This document shows positions 38,908 to 48,169 of a DNA stretch of 64,000 nt, piece after piece (within the stretch, counting starts at the first letter, position 1; every line of letters begins with the position of its first letter). Made by a program: the position numbers and the translations under genes. Source of the DNA: Lacticaseibacillus daqingensis (GTDB lineage: Bacteria > Bacillota > Bacilli > Lactobacillales > Lactobacillaceae); contig NZ_RHOH01000005.1 in the NCBI RefSeq assembly GCF_003946115.1, forward strand, positions 62,001 to 126,000. Direction: 5' to 3'. The notes beneath the pieces were generated by a model, which made no database searches, was not told the origin of the DNA, and saw nothing but the letters and a program-made list of their open reading frames with translations.

Positions 38908-39468
38908 ATGACATCAGTAAAACTGGATCTAACCAACGCCACCACCGCCCAGCCCGAGTTGCGGCAAGCCACAGCCTGGGCGCTCCCGTTTGTCGAAGCG
39001 GTGCTCCCGCTTTTGGCGGCGGCACCGGCGGCGCTGGCGCGAGCGCAAGAGGCGGTTGCTGTGGCGCGCCAGTACGCGCAAGGGGCACCGCGGGGGCAGG
39101 CGTTGCGTGCGGCCGCCATGGCGGTGTTCAAGCAGGGCAAAACCGTCCCACCTGCCGCTAAGTTTGTGACGAAGGCGGCTTGTGCGCTAGATGCCATGGC
39201 TTACACGCACATGGATCTGGCCGCGGGCGCACCGGGCGCATTGCAGGCGCAACACCTGTTAGGGCCGATCGTGTATTCGGCCTACGCACTTGAGCTTGCG
39301 ACCGGGGACCCGACGCAAGCCGAGCAGCTGCTGGACCAGGCGGTGGCCGCGGCCCCACCGGTCGTGGCAGTGCTCGTGGGGCATTTTGCGCCGCAGCCCG
39401 ACCCGCCAAACCGCGTCGGCCAGCTGATGGCGATGCTGGACCGTGCGTTGCGCGCGGACCAAAAGTGA
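38908..39468 (+). CDS. putative Imm5-like immunity protein
   Basis: A 186-residue, almost entirely helical, Ala-rich protein. The pattern ATAWALPFVEAVLPLLAAAP...ARAQEAVAVARQYAQGA...AAKFVTKAACALDAMAYTHM resembles the Imm5-type family annotated as putative immunity proteins, followed by a C-terminal PQPDPPNRVGQLMAMLDRAL. No toxin gene is next to it, so an immunity role is unproven. The ATG at 38908 follows GGAGG; an in-frame ATG at 38869 lacks a site. Confidence 0.45.
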   Translation: MTSVKLDLTNATTAQPELRQATAWALPFVEAVLPLLAAAPAALARAQEAVAVARQYAQGAPRGQALRAAAMAVFKQGKTVPPAAKFVTKAACALDAMAYTHMDLAAGAPGALQAQHLLGPIVYSAYALELATGDPTQAEQLLDQAVAAAPPVVAVLVGHFAPQPDPPNRVGQLMAMLDRALRADQK

Positions 39469-39604
39469 TTCAGCGCCCCGGCGCGGTTGGGTTAGGCTTG
39501 GCAGAACGCGCCGCCCGTAATCGCCCCATACTTGCCGGCTTTGGTTGGTGGTGCTGACGGCGCAAGCACGCGTAAACTAAAGGCACGACAAAGGAGGCAT
39601 CATC

Positions 39605-40051
39605 ATGACATTAGGCACACATCTCGGGGCCGCGCGCAAAACCAGCGGCCTTTCGCAAGAAGCTGTGGCAGAACAACTGGGCGTCAGTCGCCAGACGATC
39701 TCGAAGTGGGAGCTGGGGGAGACACTACCCGACATTCGCCAAGCGAAGCACCTGGCCCACCTGTACCACCTCACGCTGGACGCGCTGATCGATTTTGACT
39801 TCGAGGTGGAAGCGATTCAGACGGCGATCGAGAAAACGTCTGACGAAACGGTGAAGAAGGTGGATTGGACCAAGGCTTGGGGGCAGAAGTACCCGGTGCT
39901 GAAAACGTATCAGGCAACGGTGGCCAGCGCGCCTTACGCACAGGCACTCACCGACTTGCTCGACCAGCTTCAGGCCGCGTACGGCTACTCGCGGGTCGAT
40001 GCCTTGCTGGTGCTGAAGGACATTCTGGGGAAGGTGTGGCAGAAGCACTAG
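39605..40051 (+). CDS. XRE-family transcriptional regulator
   Basis: A 148-residue protein with an N-terminal lambda-repressor-type helix-turn-helix (GLSQEAVAEQLGVSRQTISKWELGETLPDI, about residues 17-46) and a C-terminal helical part of unknown role that may dimerise. AAAGGAGG precedes the ATG. A weak promoter (TAAACT near 39574) lies upstream, and a strong bidirectional terminator follows. Targets unknown. Confidence 0.85.
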   Translation: MTLGTHLGAARKTSGLSQEAVAEQLGVSRQTISKWELGETLPDIRQAKHLAHLYHLTLDALIDFDFEVEAIQTAIEKTSDETVKKVDWTKAWGQKYPVLKTYQATVASAPYAQALTDLLDQLQAAYGYSRVDALLVLKDILGKVWQKH

Positions 40052-40056
40052 CCTCA

Positions 40057-40100
40057 CATAAAAAACCCGGACCGCCGTTGGGCAGTCCGGGTTTTTTATG
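40057..40100. terminator. bidirectional terminator, contains a stop codon
   Basis: Arms 40057-40072 and 40085-40100 are perfect 16-nt complements with A- and T-runs. The TAA stop of the minus-strand exonuclease gene (40096-40098) lies within the stem. Confidence 0.92.
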
Positions 40101-40635
40101 CCGCCGTCAGCTTCAGCAGCGGGCGCAGCGCCTGCGGACCGAACGCCGAAGCCTGGGCCAGCAGGATGCGCGCGCAGGCGTAGCTGTCAGCCAGCGCGTG
40201 GTGGTGATGCGCCAGCGGGATGTTCAGCGCGGCGCTGACGGTGTCCAGCCGGTGGTTCGGCAGCTCGGGCATGAGCCGCTTGGCGGTTTTGGCCGTGTCG
40301 ATCACCTGGTACTGCGGCACGGCGAGGTCGTAGCGCTCAAGGGTGCGGCGCAGCACAGAGACATCGAACGGCGAGTTGTGCGCCGTGACCAAGCGCTGCG
40401 GGGTGAAAAAGGTCTGAATGTGCGGCCAGACGGCGGGAAACGTGGGGGCGTCCGCCACCATCGCGGGCCGAATGCCGTGGATGCGGATGTTTTGCGGCTC
40501 AAAGTCGGTTTCCGGATTGATCAGCGTGTAGAAGCTGTCGGTGACCTGGTCGTGTTCGACCACCACGATGGCGAGGCTGCAGGCGCTGGCGCGCTGGCGG
40601 TTGGCGGTTTCAAAATCCATTGCGATAAAATCCAT
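40096..40635 (-). CDS. DnaQ-like 3'-5' exonuclease
   Basis: A 179-residue DEDDh exonuclease domain protein related to the epsilon subunit of DNA polymerase III. Exo I MDFETA (about residues 6-11), Exo II AHNSPFDVSVL (about 85-95) and Exo III HHALADSYACA (about 143-153) supply the acidic residues and His. It probably trims DNA or RNA 3' ends. It starts 1 nt after the stop of exoA on the same strand, so translation is coupled and the two likely act in the same repair context. Confidence 0.87.
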   Translation of the reverse strand: MDFIAMDFETANRQRASACSLAIVVVEHDQVTDSFYTLINPETDFEPQNIRIHGIRPAMVADAPTFPAVWPHIQTFFTPQRLVTAHNSPFDVSVLRRTLERYDLAVPQYQVIDTAKTAKRLMPELPNHRLDTVSAALNIPLAHHHHALADSYACARILLAQASAFGPQALRPLLKLTAA

Positions 40636-40636
40636 G

Positions 40637-41404
40637 TTAGTCTCCTAGTAGATCGGTGGTGGTCAGCTCGACCGGGCAGTGGTCGGAGCCGAGGATCTCG
40701 GTGTGGATCGCGGCGTCTTGGATGAACGGCACGAAGTTGTTGCTGGCCACGAAGTAGTCGATGCGCCACCCCGCGTTGCGGGCTCGGGCCCCGAAGCGGT
40801 AGCTCCACCACGAGTAGATCTCCTCTTGCGTCGGGTAGAAGTGGCGGAAGGTGTCGGTGAAGCCGGCGGCCAGTTGGGTGGTGAAGTCGGTGCGCTCCTC
40901 ATCGGTGAACCCGGCGTTGTGGTGGTTGCTGGTCGGGTTCTTGAGGTCGATGGGCTGGTGCGCGACGTTCAGGTCCCCGCAGTACACCAACGGCTTTTTC
41001 GCGGCGAGTGCTTGGGTGTAGGCGAGGAAGGCCTTGTCCCAGTCCTGGCGGTAGTCCAGGCGCTTGAGCTCGCTACCGGAGTTGGGGGTGTACACCGTGA
41101 TGAGGTAGAAGTTGGGGTACTCCAGCGTGATGACGCGCCCCTCGGTGTCGTGTTCCGGCACGCCGATGCCATAGGTCACCGCAAGCGGCTCGTGCTTGGT
41201 GAGGATCGCCGTGCCCGAATAGCCCTTGCGCTCGGCGTAGTTGAAGTACTGGTGGTAGCCCGGCAGGTCCAGTTCCGCTTGGCCCGCCTGCATCTTCGTT
41301 TCCTGCAGGCAGAACCAATCGGCGTCCAGTTCGTTGAAGGACGCATAGAAATCCTTCTTTAACACGGCACGCAGGCCGTTGACGTTCCATGAAATCAGCT
41401 TCAA
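40637..41404 (-). CDS. exoA: exodeoxyribonuclease III (AP endonuclease)
   Basis: A 255-residue ExoA/Xth family enzyme that cuts at abasic sites in base-excision repair, a natural partner of ung. Catalytic residues are in ISWNVNGLRA, CLQETKMQ, GDLNVAH and the late GSDHCPVEL. The TTG at 41404 was preferred over an ATG at 41419 because GGGAG lies 8 nt before the TTG and overlaps the ATG codon region; homologues start MKLISWN. It is divergent from murB. Confidence 0.93.
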   Translation of the reverse strand: MKLISWNVNGLRAVLKKDFYASFNELDADWFCLQETKMQAGQAELDLPGYHQYFNYAERKGYSGTAILTKHEPLAVTYGIGVPEHDTEGRVITLEYPNFYLITVYTPNSGSELKRLDYRQDWDKAFLAYTQALAAKKPLVYCGDLNVAHQPIDLKNPTSNHHNAGFTDEERTDFTTQLAAGFTDTFRHFYPTQEEIYSWWSYRFGARARNAGWRIDYFVASNNFVPFIQDAAIHTEILGSDHCPVELTTTDLLGD

Positions 41405-41475
41405 AGCACGCACTCCCATTCCAATTGTTTGCCCTCATTGTACTTGAAAAGGGACTGCGGCTCAAATTGCGGTTG

Positions 41476-41484
41476 TGTTAAACT
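41476..41484 (+). promoter_or_regulatory. extended -10 promoter of murB, TGTTAAACT
   Basis: TGTTAAACT fits the extended -10. The 14 nt TTGTGTTAAACTAA here are identical to the stretch in front of eno (18181-18194). Confidence 0.5.
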
Positions 41485-41517
41485 AAGACCAGACATTCTC
41501 TGAAAGGACTTGATCGC

Positions 41518-42414
41518 ATGTCTTTTGATACGCCAGAGCTGGCCGGCATTCGGCTGCTGCAACACGAGCCTCTGAGTCATTACACCTTCACCAAAACCGG
41601 CGGGCCCGCGGACTGGCTGGCGTTTCCCAAAACCACTGCGGAGGTGCAGGCGCTGGTCACCTATGCGCACGCGCAAGGCTTGCCGCTGACTGTTATCGGC
41701 AACGCCTCCAACTTGATCGTGCGCGACGGTGGCATTCGCGGGCTGACCCTGATCCTGACCGACATGGCCGCCATCACCGTGACGGGCGCTCGGGTGACGG
41801 CGCAGGCCGGCGCGCGGCTGATCGATACGACCGAGTTTGCGTACACCGCTGGTCTGAGCGGGCTGGAGTTCGCCTGTGGCATCCCGGGCAGCATCGGCGG
41901 TGCGGTGTTCATGAACGCCGGTGCGTACGACGGCGAAATCGCGGATGTGCTGGTTGAAGCCACGGTGCTCAGCCCCGATGGCACGGTGCGCACCTACACT
42001 AACGCCGAAATGGCGATGGGCTACCGCCACAGCATCGTGCAGGACACCGGCGACGTCGTGCTCAGCGCGACCTTTGCGTTGACCGCCAGTGATAAGTACA
42101 CGATCCGCACCAAGATGGATGCGCTCAACGCCAAGCGCGCGGCCAAGCAGCCACTGGAGTACCCGTCCTGCGGCTCCGTGTTCAAGCGCCCCGTGGGCCA
42201 TTACGTCGGGCCGATGATCCAGCAGGCCGGCCTGCAGGGTCACGTGATCGGCGGTGCCCAGATCTCTAAGAAACACGCAGGCTTCATCGTGAACATCGAC
42301 CACGCGACCGCCACCGACTACCTGGCGATGATCCGCTACGTCCAGCAGAACATCTTCGAGCAGTTTGGATTGCACCTTGAACCGGAAGTGCGCATTATCG
42401 GCACCGAGGGCTGA
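41518..42414 (+). CDS. murB: UDP-N-acetylenolpyruvoylglucosamine reductase
   Basis: A 298-residue FAD enzyme that reduces UDP-GlcNAc-enolpyruvate to UDP-MurNAc in peptidoglycan synthesis. It is the type IIb form of Gram-positives: [28 protein letters not shown] (FAD), [18 protein letters not shown], and the late [10 protein letters not shown] with its catalytic Ser, ending with Glu in [16 protein letters not shown] precedes the ATG. Its own promoter is at 41476. Confidence 0.95.
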   Translation: MSFDTPELAGIRLLQHEPLSHYTFTKTGGPADWLAFPKTTAEVQALVTYAHAQGLPLTVIGNASNLIVRDGGIRGLTLILTDMAAITVTGARVTAQAGARLIDTTEFAYTAGLSGLEFACGIPGSIGGAVFMNAGAYDGEIADVLVEATVLSPDGTVRTYTNAEMAMGYRHSIVQDTGDVVLSATFALTASDKYTIRTKMDALNAKRAAKQPLEYPSCGSVFKRPVGHYVGPMIQQAGLQGHVIGGAQISKKHAGFIVNIDHATATDYLAMIRYVQQNIFEQFGLHLEPEVRIIGTEG

Positions 42415-42464
42415 CTGGCGTCACGCCGCTAGTCGGTATCGGCGGAGTTGCGGGCGGGCCGATG

Positions 42465-42535
42465 TCGACTCCGCCACTTCACTCTGGTCATCGAGCTACG
42501 TGTCGCTAAGCGCGCGCCACTTCGCTCTGGATTCG
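42465..42535 (+). repeat. short dispersed repeat between murB and the antiporter gene
   Basis: CGCCACTTCNCTCTGG occurs at 42472-42487 and again at 42516-42531, separated by TCGAGCTACGTGTCGC. The TCGAGCTACGTGTCGC and CGCGCCACTTCGCTC parts recur at 58736-58801. Origin unknown. Confidence 0.45.
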
Positions 42536-42548
42536 AAAGGGGTCACTC

Positions 42549-44657
42549 ATGCACGTTGTTGAAGCCGTCTTACTCCTGGTCTCGCTGGTGCTGGTCAGCA
42601 ATGTGATCAGCCATTACCTGGTGGCCGTGCCGGTCGCCTTGATTCAGGCTGCTCTGGGCTTGGGGGCGGCCCTCATTTTTCGCGTGCAGCTGGAAATGGC
42701 CACCGATTGGTTCATGCTGCTGTTCACGGCGCCGCTGTTGTACAACGATGGCCGGCGCTTTCCGAAAAAGGAACTGTGGGCGCTGCGGGGGCCGATCTTT
42801 GCCAACGCCATCTGGCTGGTGTTTCTCATCACCTTCGCCTGCGGTTTCTTCCTGCACTGGCTGATCCCGGCGATGCCGCTAGCGGCGTGCTTTGCGCTGG
42901 CGGCGATCATGGCGCCGACGGACCCGATCGCGGTGCAGTCGCTGGCCAACCGGGTGTCCCTGCCGAGTAGCTTGCTGCACCTGATCAGCGGCGAAAGCCT
43001 CATCAATGACGCCAGCGGGCTGATCGGATTCAAATACGGCATCGCCGCCGCGGTCACCGGGAGTTTCGTGGTCAGCCAAGCGGTGGGCGATTTCTTCTTC
43101 GTCAGCCTGATTGGTGCGCTGGTCGGGGCGGTGCTGATGCTGGTCATCAACGTGCTGCGGCTGTGGTTGCTGCAACAGGGGATCAATGACGTGATTTTGC
43201 ACACGGTGCTGCAGCTCGTCACCCCGTTTCTGATTTATCTGTTGGTGGACGAAGTGATCGGCGCAAGTGGCGTCATTGCGGTGGTCGTGGCCGGGCTGGT
43301 CAACAACTCAGGCGGTAACCGCTACATTTCGGCCCTGCCCGAGTTGCGCATCGTGTCCGAGCGCACGTGGGACATCGTGGTGTACACGCTGAACGGGCTG
43401 ATTTTTCTGATCCTCGGCATCGAACTGCCAGTGGCGATGCGCATGGCGATTCAAAGCCGGGAGGTCAACACGGGGCGCGCGCTGCTGGATGTGCTGTTGG
43501 TTTACCTGGTGATGCTTGCACTGCGCACGCTGTGGACTTACGGCTACATGCTGTTTGGCGCCTTGCGCAGCCACACCAAGCGCCCGCACTTCGGGGTCGC
43601 GCTGCTGTCTGGGCTTTCGGGGGTGCGCGGGGCCATTACGCTGATCGGGGTGCTGGCCGTACCGCTGACCTTGGCGGACGGCACGCCGTTTCCTGAGCGC
43701 AACCTGATGCTGTTCATCGCGGCCGGGTTCGTCGTGCTGAGCCTGGTCGCGGCGGTGGTGGTACTCCCGTTGGTGACCAAGAGCCGCACCCCACTGCGGG
43801 TGCGCGGCTCGGCACTGTCGGTGGACGACACCGCGGCTGCGGCAGAAGCAGCCCGGGAGGTCCGCCGCATCACGCCCGCCCAAGCACAGCGTTTCCTGTA
43901 CCAGATGGCGGTGCGCCGGCTGGAAAGTGAGCGCCGGGAGCAGAATCAAAAGCCGGTGCTGGATCTGATCACGGAATACCAGGATCTGATTCGCCGGCTG
44001 GACCGGCAGGCCGACAATCACACCACGCTGCCGCCGATGGTGCAAGAGGAGATCGAGTTGCGCCTGGTCGGCGTGCGCGGGGAGCTCGCGCGGCTGGCCA
44101 CACTGCATGAGGACACGGAAATCAGCGAGAAGGTTTATCGCCGCAGTCGCCGTCAGCTGCTGGGCAAGGAACGTGACTTGACCGAGATGGCGCAGCAAAA
44201 GGGCCGCCCGACCCTGCATATGCTCCTCGACAAGGTGCAGCTGCGGGTGCGGCATCTGACCCTCAGCCTCGCCAGTGAGCGTGAGCGCAAGGCCGGCCGC
44301 TACCAAGAGCAGCTGTACGCCGAAAAGGAGCTGGCCAAGGCCGGCCTCAAGGCGATCAGCGCGTACCTGAAGGACCCGGCGCACCACAAGGACCAGGCCA
44401 ACCGACAGGTCATCTACGCGCTCATCGTCCAGTACCGCAACCGTATCGCCAGTGTCAAGGCTCTGACCACACACAAGAGTGTACAGTACGAGCGGGAGAG
44501 CCAGCGGCTGCGGGCCATCGCGCTGGCGGCCGAGCGCGCAGCGATCCACGACCTACTGGAGCAGGGTTACATCGGCACCAGTCTGGCCCAAAAGCTGAAC
44601 CAAACCGTCAACTACACCGAAAATGCCGCGGATCTGACCGAACTGGAAGAGCTTTAG
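42549..44657 (+). CDS. CPA1-family Na+/H+ antiporter (NhaP type)
   Basis: A 702-residue cation/proton antiporter. About twelve membrane helices span residues 1-410, with the CPA1 hallmarks APTDPIAVQSL and GESLINDASGLIGF (ion-binding Asp) and SGVRGAITLIG. The C-terminal 290 residues are a long charged cytoplasmic domain with heptad-like helices (about 450-690). It probably exports Na+ or K+ in exchange for protons. AAAGGGG precedes the ATG. It is monocistronic with a terminator at 44674-44700. Confidence 0.88.
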   Translation: MHVVEAVLLLVSLVLVSNVISHYLVAVPVALIQAALGLGAALIFRVQLEMATDWFMLLFTAPLLYNDGRRFPKKELWALRGPIFANAIWLVFLITFACGFFLHWLIPAMPLAACFALAAIMAPTDPIAVQSLANRVSLPSSLLHLISGESLINDASGLIGFKYGIAAAVTGSFVVSQAVGDFFFVSLIGALVGAVLMLVINVLRLWLLQQGINDVILHTVLQLVTPFLIYLLVDEVIGASGVIAVVVAGLVNNSGGNRYISALPELRIVSERTWDIVVYTLNGLIFLILGIELPVAMRMAIQSREVNTGRALLDVLLVYLVMLALRTLWTYGYMLFGALRSHTKRPHFGVALLSGLSGVRGAITLIGVLAVPLTLADGTPFPERNLMLFIAAGFVVLSLVAAVVVLPLVTKSRTPLRVRGSALSVDDTAAAAEAAREVRRITPAQAQRFLYQMAVRRLESERREQNQKPVLDLITEYQDLIRRLDRQADNHTTLPPMVQEEIELRLVGVRGELARLATLHEDTEISEKVYRRSRRQLLGKERDLTEMAQQKGRPTLHMLLDKVQLRVRHLTLSLASERERKAGRYQEQLYAEKELAKAGLKAISAYLKDPAHHKDQANRQVIYALIVQYRNRIASVKALTTHKSVQYERESQRLRAIALAAERAAIHDLLEQGYIGTSLAQKLNQTVNYTENAADLTELEEL

Positions 44658-44673
44658 CCAGCCACGCATTCTG

Positions 44674-44700
44674 AGCAGTCTCTCATGAGGCTGCTTTTTT
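44674..44700 (+). terminator. terminator of the antiporter gene
   Basis: AGCAG/CTGCT and CTC/GAG stack around a TCAT loop with one mismatch, followed by six T residues. Confidence 0.85.
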
Positions 44701-44793
44701 GGTGGCGAAAAAAGGAAGGGTCAACTTGAACCGGGCCCCGCGCAACCAATTTCGTTGTCATCAAACTGTTACGGAATTCTTGGGGACGTTCAG

Positions 44794-44851
44794 TTGCATT
44801 TTGGTCGCGAGGACGTATAATAAGCGGAGCACACTAAACTTTGAGTTTAGT
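44794..44851 (+). promoter_or_regulatory. pot operon promoter and palindromic operator
   Basis: -35 TTGCAT (44794-44799), 16 nt, -10 TATAAT (44816-44821). The perfect palindrome ACTAAACT-TTG-AGTTTAGT (44833-44851) lies 12-30 nt after the -10, over the expected start point, where a bound repressor would block transcription. The first gene of the operon encodes a helix-turn-helix cupin protein, the likely ligand. Confidence 0.75.
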
Positions 44852-44880
44852 TTAACGAAACCGAGTAGCGGGGGTGGCCG

Positions 44881-45420
44881 ATGGACATTGGGCAGAAAAT
44901 CAAAGACTTGCGCATTCAAAAGAATCTGACGCAAGAAGAACTGGGTGAGCGCACCGACCTGACGAAGGGATACATCTCGCAGCTGGAACATAATCAGAGT
45001 TCCCCGTCGATGGAGACTTTTTTTGACCTCCTGAACGTGCTGGGGCAGACCCCAGCACAGTTTTTCACGACGGAAACACCGGCGCAGATCGTGTACAAAA
45101 AAGAAGATCAAGTCGAGTACCTGGACGCCGAGCGGGGGTTCAACCTGCGCTGGTTAGTGCCGGAAAGCAACGAAAACGAGATGGAGCCGGTGCGCATCAC
45201 GCTGGCAGAAGGCGGCACGTTCAAGACGTTCGAGCCATCGCCGGCTGAGACGTTCATCTACGTGGTGAGCGGGCGCGTCACGCTGCTTCTAGGCGACAGC
45301 AAGCACACGGCCAAGCGCGGGGAAACCATCTACTTTCACGCCACCCAGCAGCACCGCATCATCAACGCCGCCAAAGGCAAAAGCGAAATTTTGCTGGTGG
45401 CAACCGCCTCTTATCTGTAA
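44881..45420 (+). CDS. XRE-cupin regulator of polyamine uptake
   Basis: A 179-residue regulator: N-terminal XRE helix-turn-helix (LTQEELGERTDLTKGYISQLE, about residues 17-37) and a C-terminal cupin sensor domain (about 105-178, ETFIYVVSGRVTLLLGD...GETIYFHATQQHRI). This is the PuuR type, which senses putrescine or a related ligand. It lies directly in front of potABCD, so it probably represses the operon and itself through the palindrome at 44833-44851. The start follows GGGGGTGG. Confidence 0.9.
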   Translation: MDIGQKIKDLRIQKNLTQEELGERTDLTKGYISQLEHNQSSPSMETFFDLLNVLGQTPAQFFTTETPAQIVYKKEDQVEYLDAERGFNLRWLVPESNENEMEPVRITLAEGGTFKTFEPSPAETFIYVVSGRVTLLLGDSKHTAKRGETIYFHATQQHRIINAAKGKSEILLVATASYL

Positions 45421-45444
45421 ACCAATCATCAAGGAGTGGGGACA

Positions 45445-46533
45445 ATGAGTCAGACCATCATCGAACTGAAGCACGTGAACAAAACATATGGCGACACGGT
45501 CGTCTTAAAAGACATCAACATCGAGATCGAGCAGGGGAAGTTCTACACGCTGCTGGGTCCGAGTGGGAGTGGGAAAACCACGATCCTGCGCGCCATCAAC
45601 GGCTTTTTGGATGTGACCTCTGGGGACGTCCTGTTCTCCGGCAAGCGGGTCAACGACATTCCGGCCAACGAGCGCAAGGTGAACACGGTGTTCCAAGATT
45701 ACGCGCTGTTCCCGCACATGAACGTGTTCGAAAACGTCGCGTACGGGCTGCGCATTCAGAAACAGGCCAAAAAGGACATCAAGGCGCGCGTGCTGTCCGC
45801 GTTGAAAATGGTGCGCCTGGAAGGCTACGAAGACCGCGAAATTGCGGAGTTATCCGGCGGCCAGCAGCAGCGTGTCGCCATTGCCCGCGCCATCGTGCTG
45901 GAGCCCGCCGTGCTGCTTTTGGACGAGCCGCTGTCCGCATTGGATGCGAAGCTGCGCAAGGACATGCAGTACGAACTGCGCGAACTGCAGCAGCGCCTGG
46001 GCATCACCTTCCTGTTCGTCACCCATGACCAGGAAGAGGCGCTGGCGCTGTCCGATGAGATCTTCGTCATGAACGATGGCGAGGTGCAGCAAAGCGGCAC
46101 CCCGGTGGACATCTACGACGAGCCGATCAACCATTTTGTGGCGGACTTCATCGGCGAGTCCAACATCGTGTCCGGCTACATGATCGAGGACTACCTGGTG
46201 GAATTCAACGGTAAGCAGTTCGAATGTGCTGATGCCGGGATGCGCCCGCACGAACAAGTCGAAGTCGTGCTACGGCCGGAAGACCTGGATCTGACCTCGG
46301 TGGACCAGGGCAAGGTGACCGTGACGGTGGACACGCAACTGTTCCGCGGGGATTACTACGAAATCGTGGCTTACGATGGGGCCAAGAACGAGTGGCTGAT
46401 CCATTCCACCAACCCGGCCAAGGATGGTGATACGGTGGGGCTGACTTTCGACCCCGAGGACATTCACGTCATGCGGTTGAACGAGTCCGAAGAAGACTTT
46501 GACGCCCGCTTGGAGCGCTACGAAGGCGAATAG
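45445..46533 (+). CDS. potA: spermidine/putrescine ABC transporter ATP-binding protein
   Basis: A 362-residue PotA. Walker [10 protein letters not shown], signature LSGGQQQR, Walker [16 protein letters not shown] and switch His in VTHDQEEA are intact, and a TOBE-type regulatory domain follows (about 285-355). The ATG at 45445 is 8 nt after AAGGAG; a GTG at 45436 overlaps that site. It is followed by potB after 11 nt. Confidence 0.95.
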   Translation: MSQTIIELKHVNKTYGDTVVLKDINIEIEQGKFYTLLGPSGSGKTTILRAINGFLDVTSGDVLFSGKRVNDIPANERKVNTVFQDYALFPHMNVFENVAYGLRIQKQAKKDIKARVLSALKMVRLEGYEDREIAELSGGQQQRVAIARAIVLEPAVLLLDEPLSALDAKLRKDMQYELRELQQRLGITFLFVTHDQEEALALSDEIFVMNDGEVQQSGTPVDIYDEPINHFVADFIGESNIVSGYMIEDYLVEFNGKQFECADAGMRPHEQVEVVLRPEDLDLTSVDQGKVTVTVDTQLFRGDYYEIVAYDGAKNEWLIHSTNPAKDGDTVGLTFDPEDIHVMRLNESEEDFDARLERYEGE

Positions 46534-46544
46534 GAGGGGACGAG

Positions 46545-47363
46545 TTGAAGAAAAACACCACCAATCTGGCCTTTTATGTGCCGTATGGCTTGTGGCTGGG
46601 GCTCTTCGTTATCGCCCCGGTTCTGCTGATCATCTACCAAAGCTTCTTTGACATCGCTGGCCACTTCACGCTGGGGAACTACGCGACCTACTTTGAGTCC
46701 GGCACGTACATTTTGATGACGCTCAACTCGGTGGTTTACGCGTTCATCATCACGGCGCTGACGCTGTTGATCTCCTACCCGGCGGCCTACCTGCTGCACT
46801 ACACCAAGCACAAGCAGCTGTGGCTGCTGCTGATCATCTTGCCGACCTGGATCAACCTGCTGCTGAAGGCCTACGCCTTCATCGGGATCTTCAGCCAGGA
46901 CGGCGGCATCAACAGCTTCCTGGGCATGATGGGGATCGGCCCCAAGCAGTTTCTGTTCACGGACTTCTCGTTCATCTTCGTGGCCAGCTACATCGAAATT
47001 CCGTTCATGATCCTGCCGATTTTTAACGCGATCGAGGAGCTCAACGAAGGCTTTGTCAACGCCAGCCGTGACCTGGGGGCCAAGAGCTGGCAGACCTTCA
47101 CCAAGGTGATCCTGCCGCTGACCATGAGCGGGGTCAAAGCCGGCGTGCAGGCCGTCTTCATTCCGAGTCTCAGCTTGTTCATGCTGACGCGCCTGATCGG
47201 TGGGAACCGTGTGATCACGCTGGGGACGGCGATCGAGGAACACTTCCTGGTCACGATGAACTGGGGAATGGGCTCGACCATCGGCGTGGTGCTGATCCTC
47301 GCGATGTTCCTCATCATGTTCCTGACCGGCGAACGCAAGCGAAAGGGGGGCCGGGCCTCATGA
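46545..47363 (+). CDS. potB: spermidine/putrescine ABC transporter permease
   Basis: A 272-residue PotB with six membrane helices. The EAA loop is NEGFVNASRDLGAKSWQTF near residue 165. The start is TTG at 46545, with GAGGGG 5 nt upstream; no ATG is better placed. Its last codons overlap potC by 4 nt. It forms the polyamine channel with PotC. Confidence 0.93.
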   Translation: MKKNTTNLAFYVPYGLWLGLFVIAPVLLIIYQSFFDIAGHFTLGNYATYFESGTYILMTLNSVVYAFIITALTLLISYPAAYLLHYTKHKQLWLLLIILPTWINLLLKAYAFIGIFSQDGGINSFLGMMGIGPKQFLFTDFSFIFVASYIEIPFMILPIFNAIEELNEGFVNASRDLGAKSWQTFTKVILPLTMSGVKAGVQAVFIPSLSLFMLTRLIGGNRVITLGTAIEEHFLVTMNWGMGSTIGVVLILAMFLIMFLTGERKRKGGRAS

Positions 47364-48169
47364 AAAAGTGGAAATGGTCGAACCTGTACCTGATCGCCGT
47401 CTTCATCATGCTCTACGTGCCGATTTTCTACCTCATCGCCTACTCGTTCTCTAAAGGAGATTCGATGAGCAACTTCCACGGCTTCACCTGGGCACACTAC
47501 CAGGAGCTGTTCGCGGACACGCGCATGATCCAGATCGTGATCGACACGCTGTTGCTGGCGCTGCTGTCCAGCCTGATCGCCACCATCATCGGTACGCTGG
47601 GGGCGCTTGCGATTCAGCGTACCAGCCGGCCGGTGCTCAAGAACACCGTCTTGAGCCTGAACAACATCCTGATGGTGTCGCCTGACGTCATCATCGGGGC
47701 AAGCTTCCTGATTTTCTTCACCGCACTGCACGTTCCGCTGGGCTTTATGTCCGTGCTAATGAGCCACATCGCCTTTTCGATCCCGATCGTGGTGCTGATG
47801 GTGCTGCCGAAGCTGCAGGAAATGCGCCAGTCCATGCTGGACGCGGCGCGCGATCTCGGTTCCACCACGGGGCAGGTGCTCTCGCGCATCATCGTCCCGT
47901 TCATCACCCCGGGTATTCTCAGTGGGTTCTTCATGGCCTTCACGTACTCCCTGGATGATTTTGCCGTGACCTTCTTCGTCACCGGCAATGGTTTTCAGAC
48001 CCTGGCTGTCGAAATCTACGCCCGCGCGCGCCAAGGGATCAGCCTTGAAATCAACGCACTGTCCGGTGTGATGTTCATCTTCGCGCTGCTGCTGGTCATC
48101 GGGTACTACTTCATTCAGCAAGGCGCTCAGAGCCGTAAGAGCCGCAAGAAGGGAGGCGCGCTGCGATGA
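47360..48169 (+). CDS. potC: spermidine/putrescine ABC transporter permease
   Basis: A 269-residue PotC with six membrane helices and the EAA loop RQSMLDAARDLGSTTGQVL near residue 155. It overlaps potB at its start and potD at its end, each by ATGA, indicating translational coupling and equal production of the components. Confidence 0.93.
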   Translation: MKKWKWSNLYLIAVFIMLYVPIFYLIAYSFSKGDSMSNFHGFTWAHYQELFADTRMIQIVIDTLLLALLSSLIATIIGTLGALAIQRTSRPVLKNTVLSLNNILMVSPDVIIGASFLIFFTALHVPLGFMSVLMSHIAFSIPIVVLMVLPKLQEMRQSMLDAARDLGSTTGQVLSRIIVPFITPGILSGFFMAFTYSLDDFAVTFFVTGNGFQTLAVEIYARARQGISLEINALSGVMFIFALLLVIGYYFIQQGAQSRKSRKKGGALR

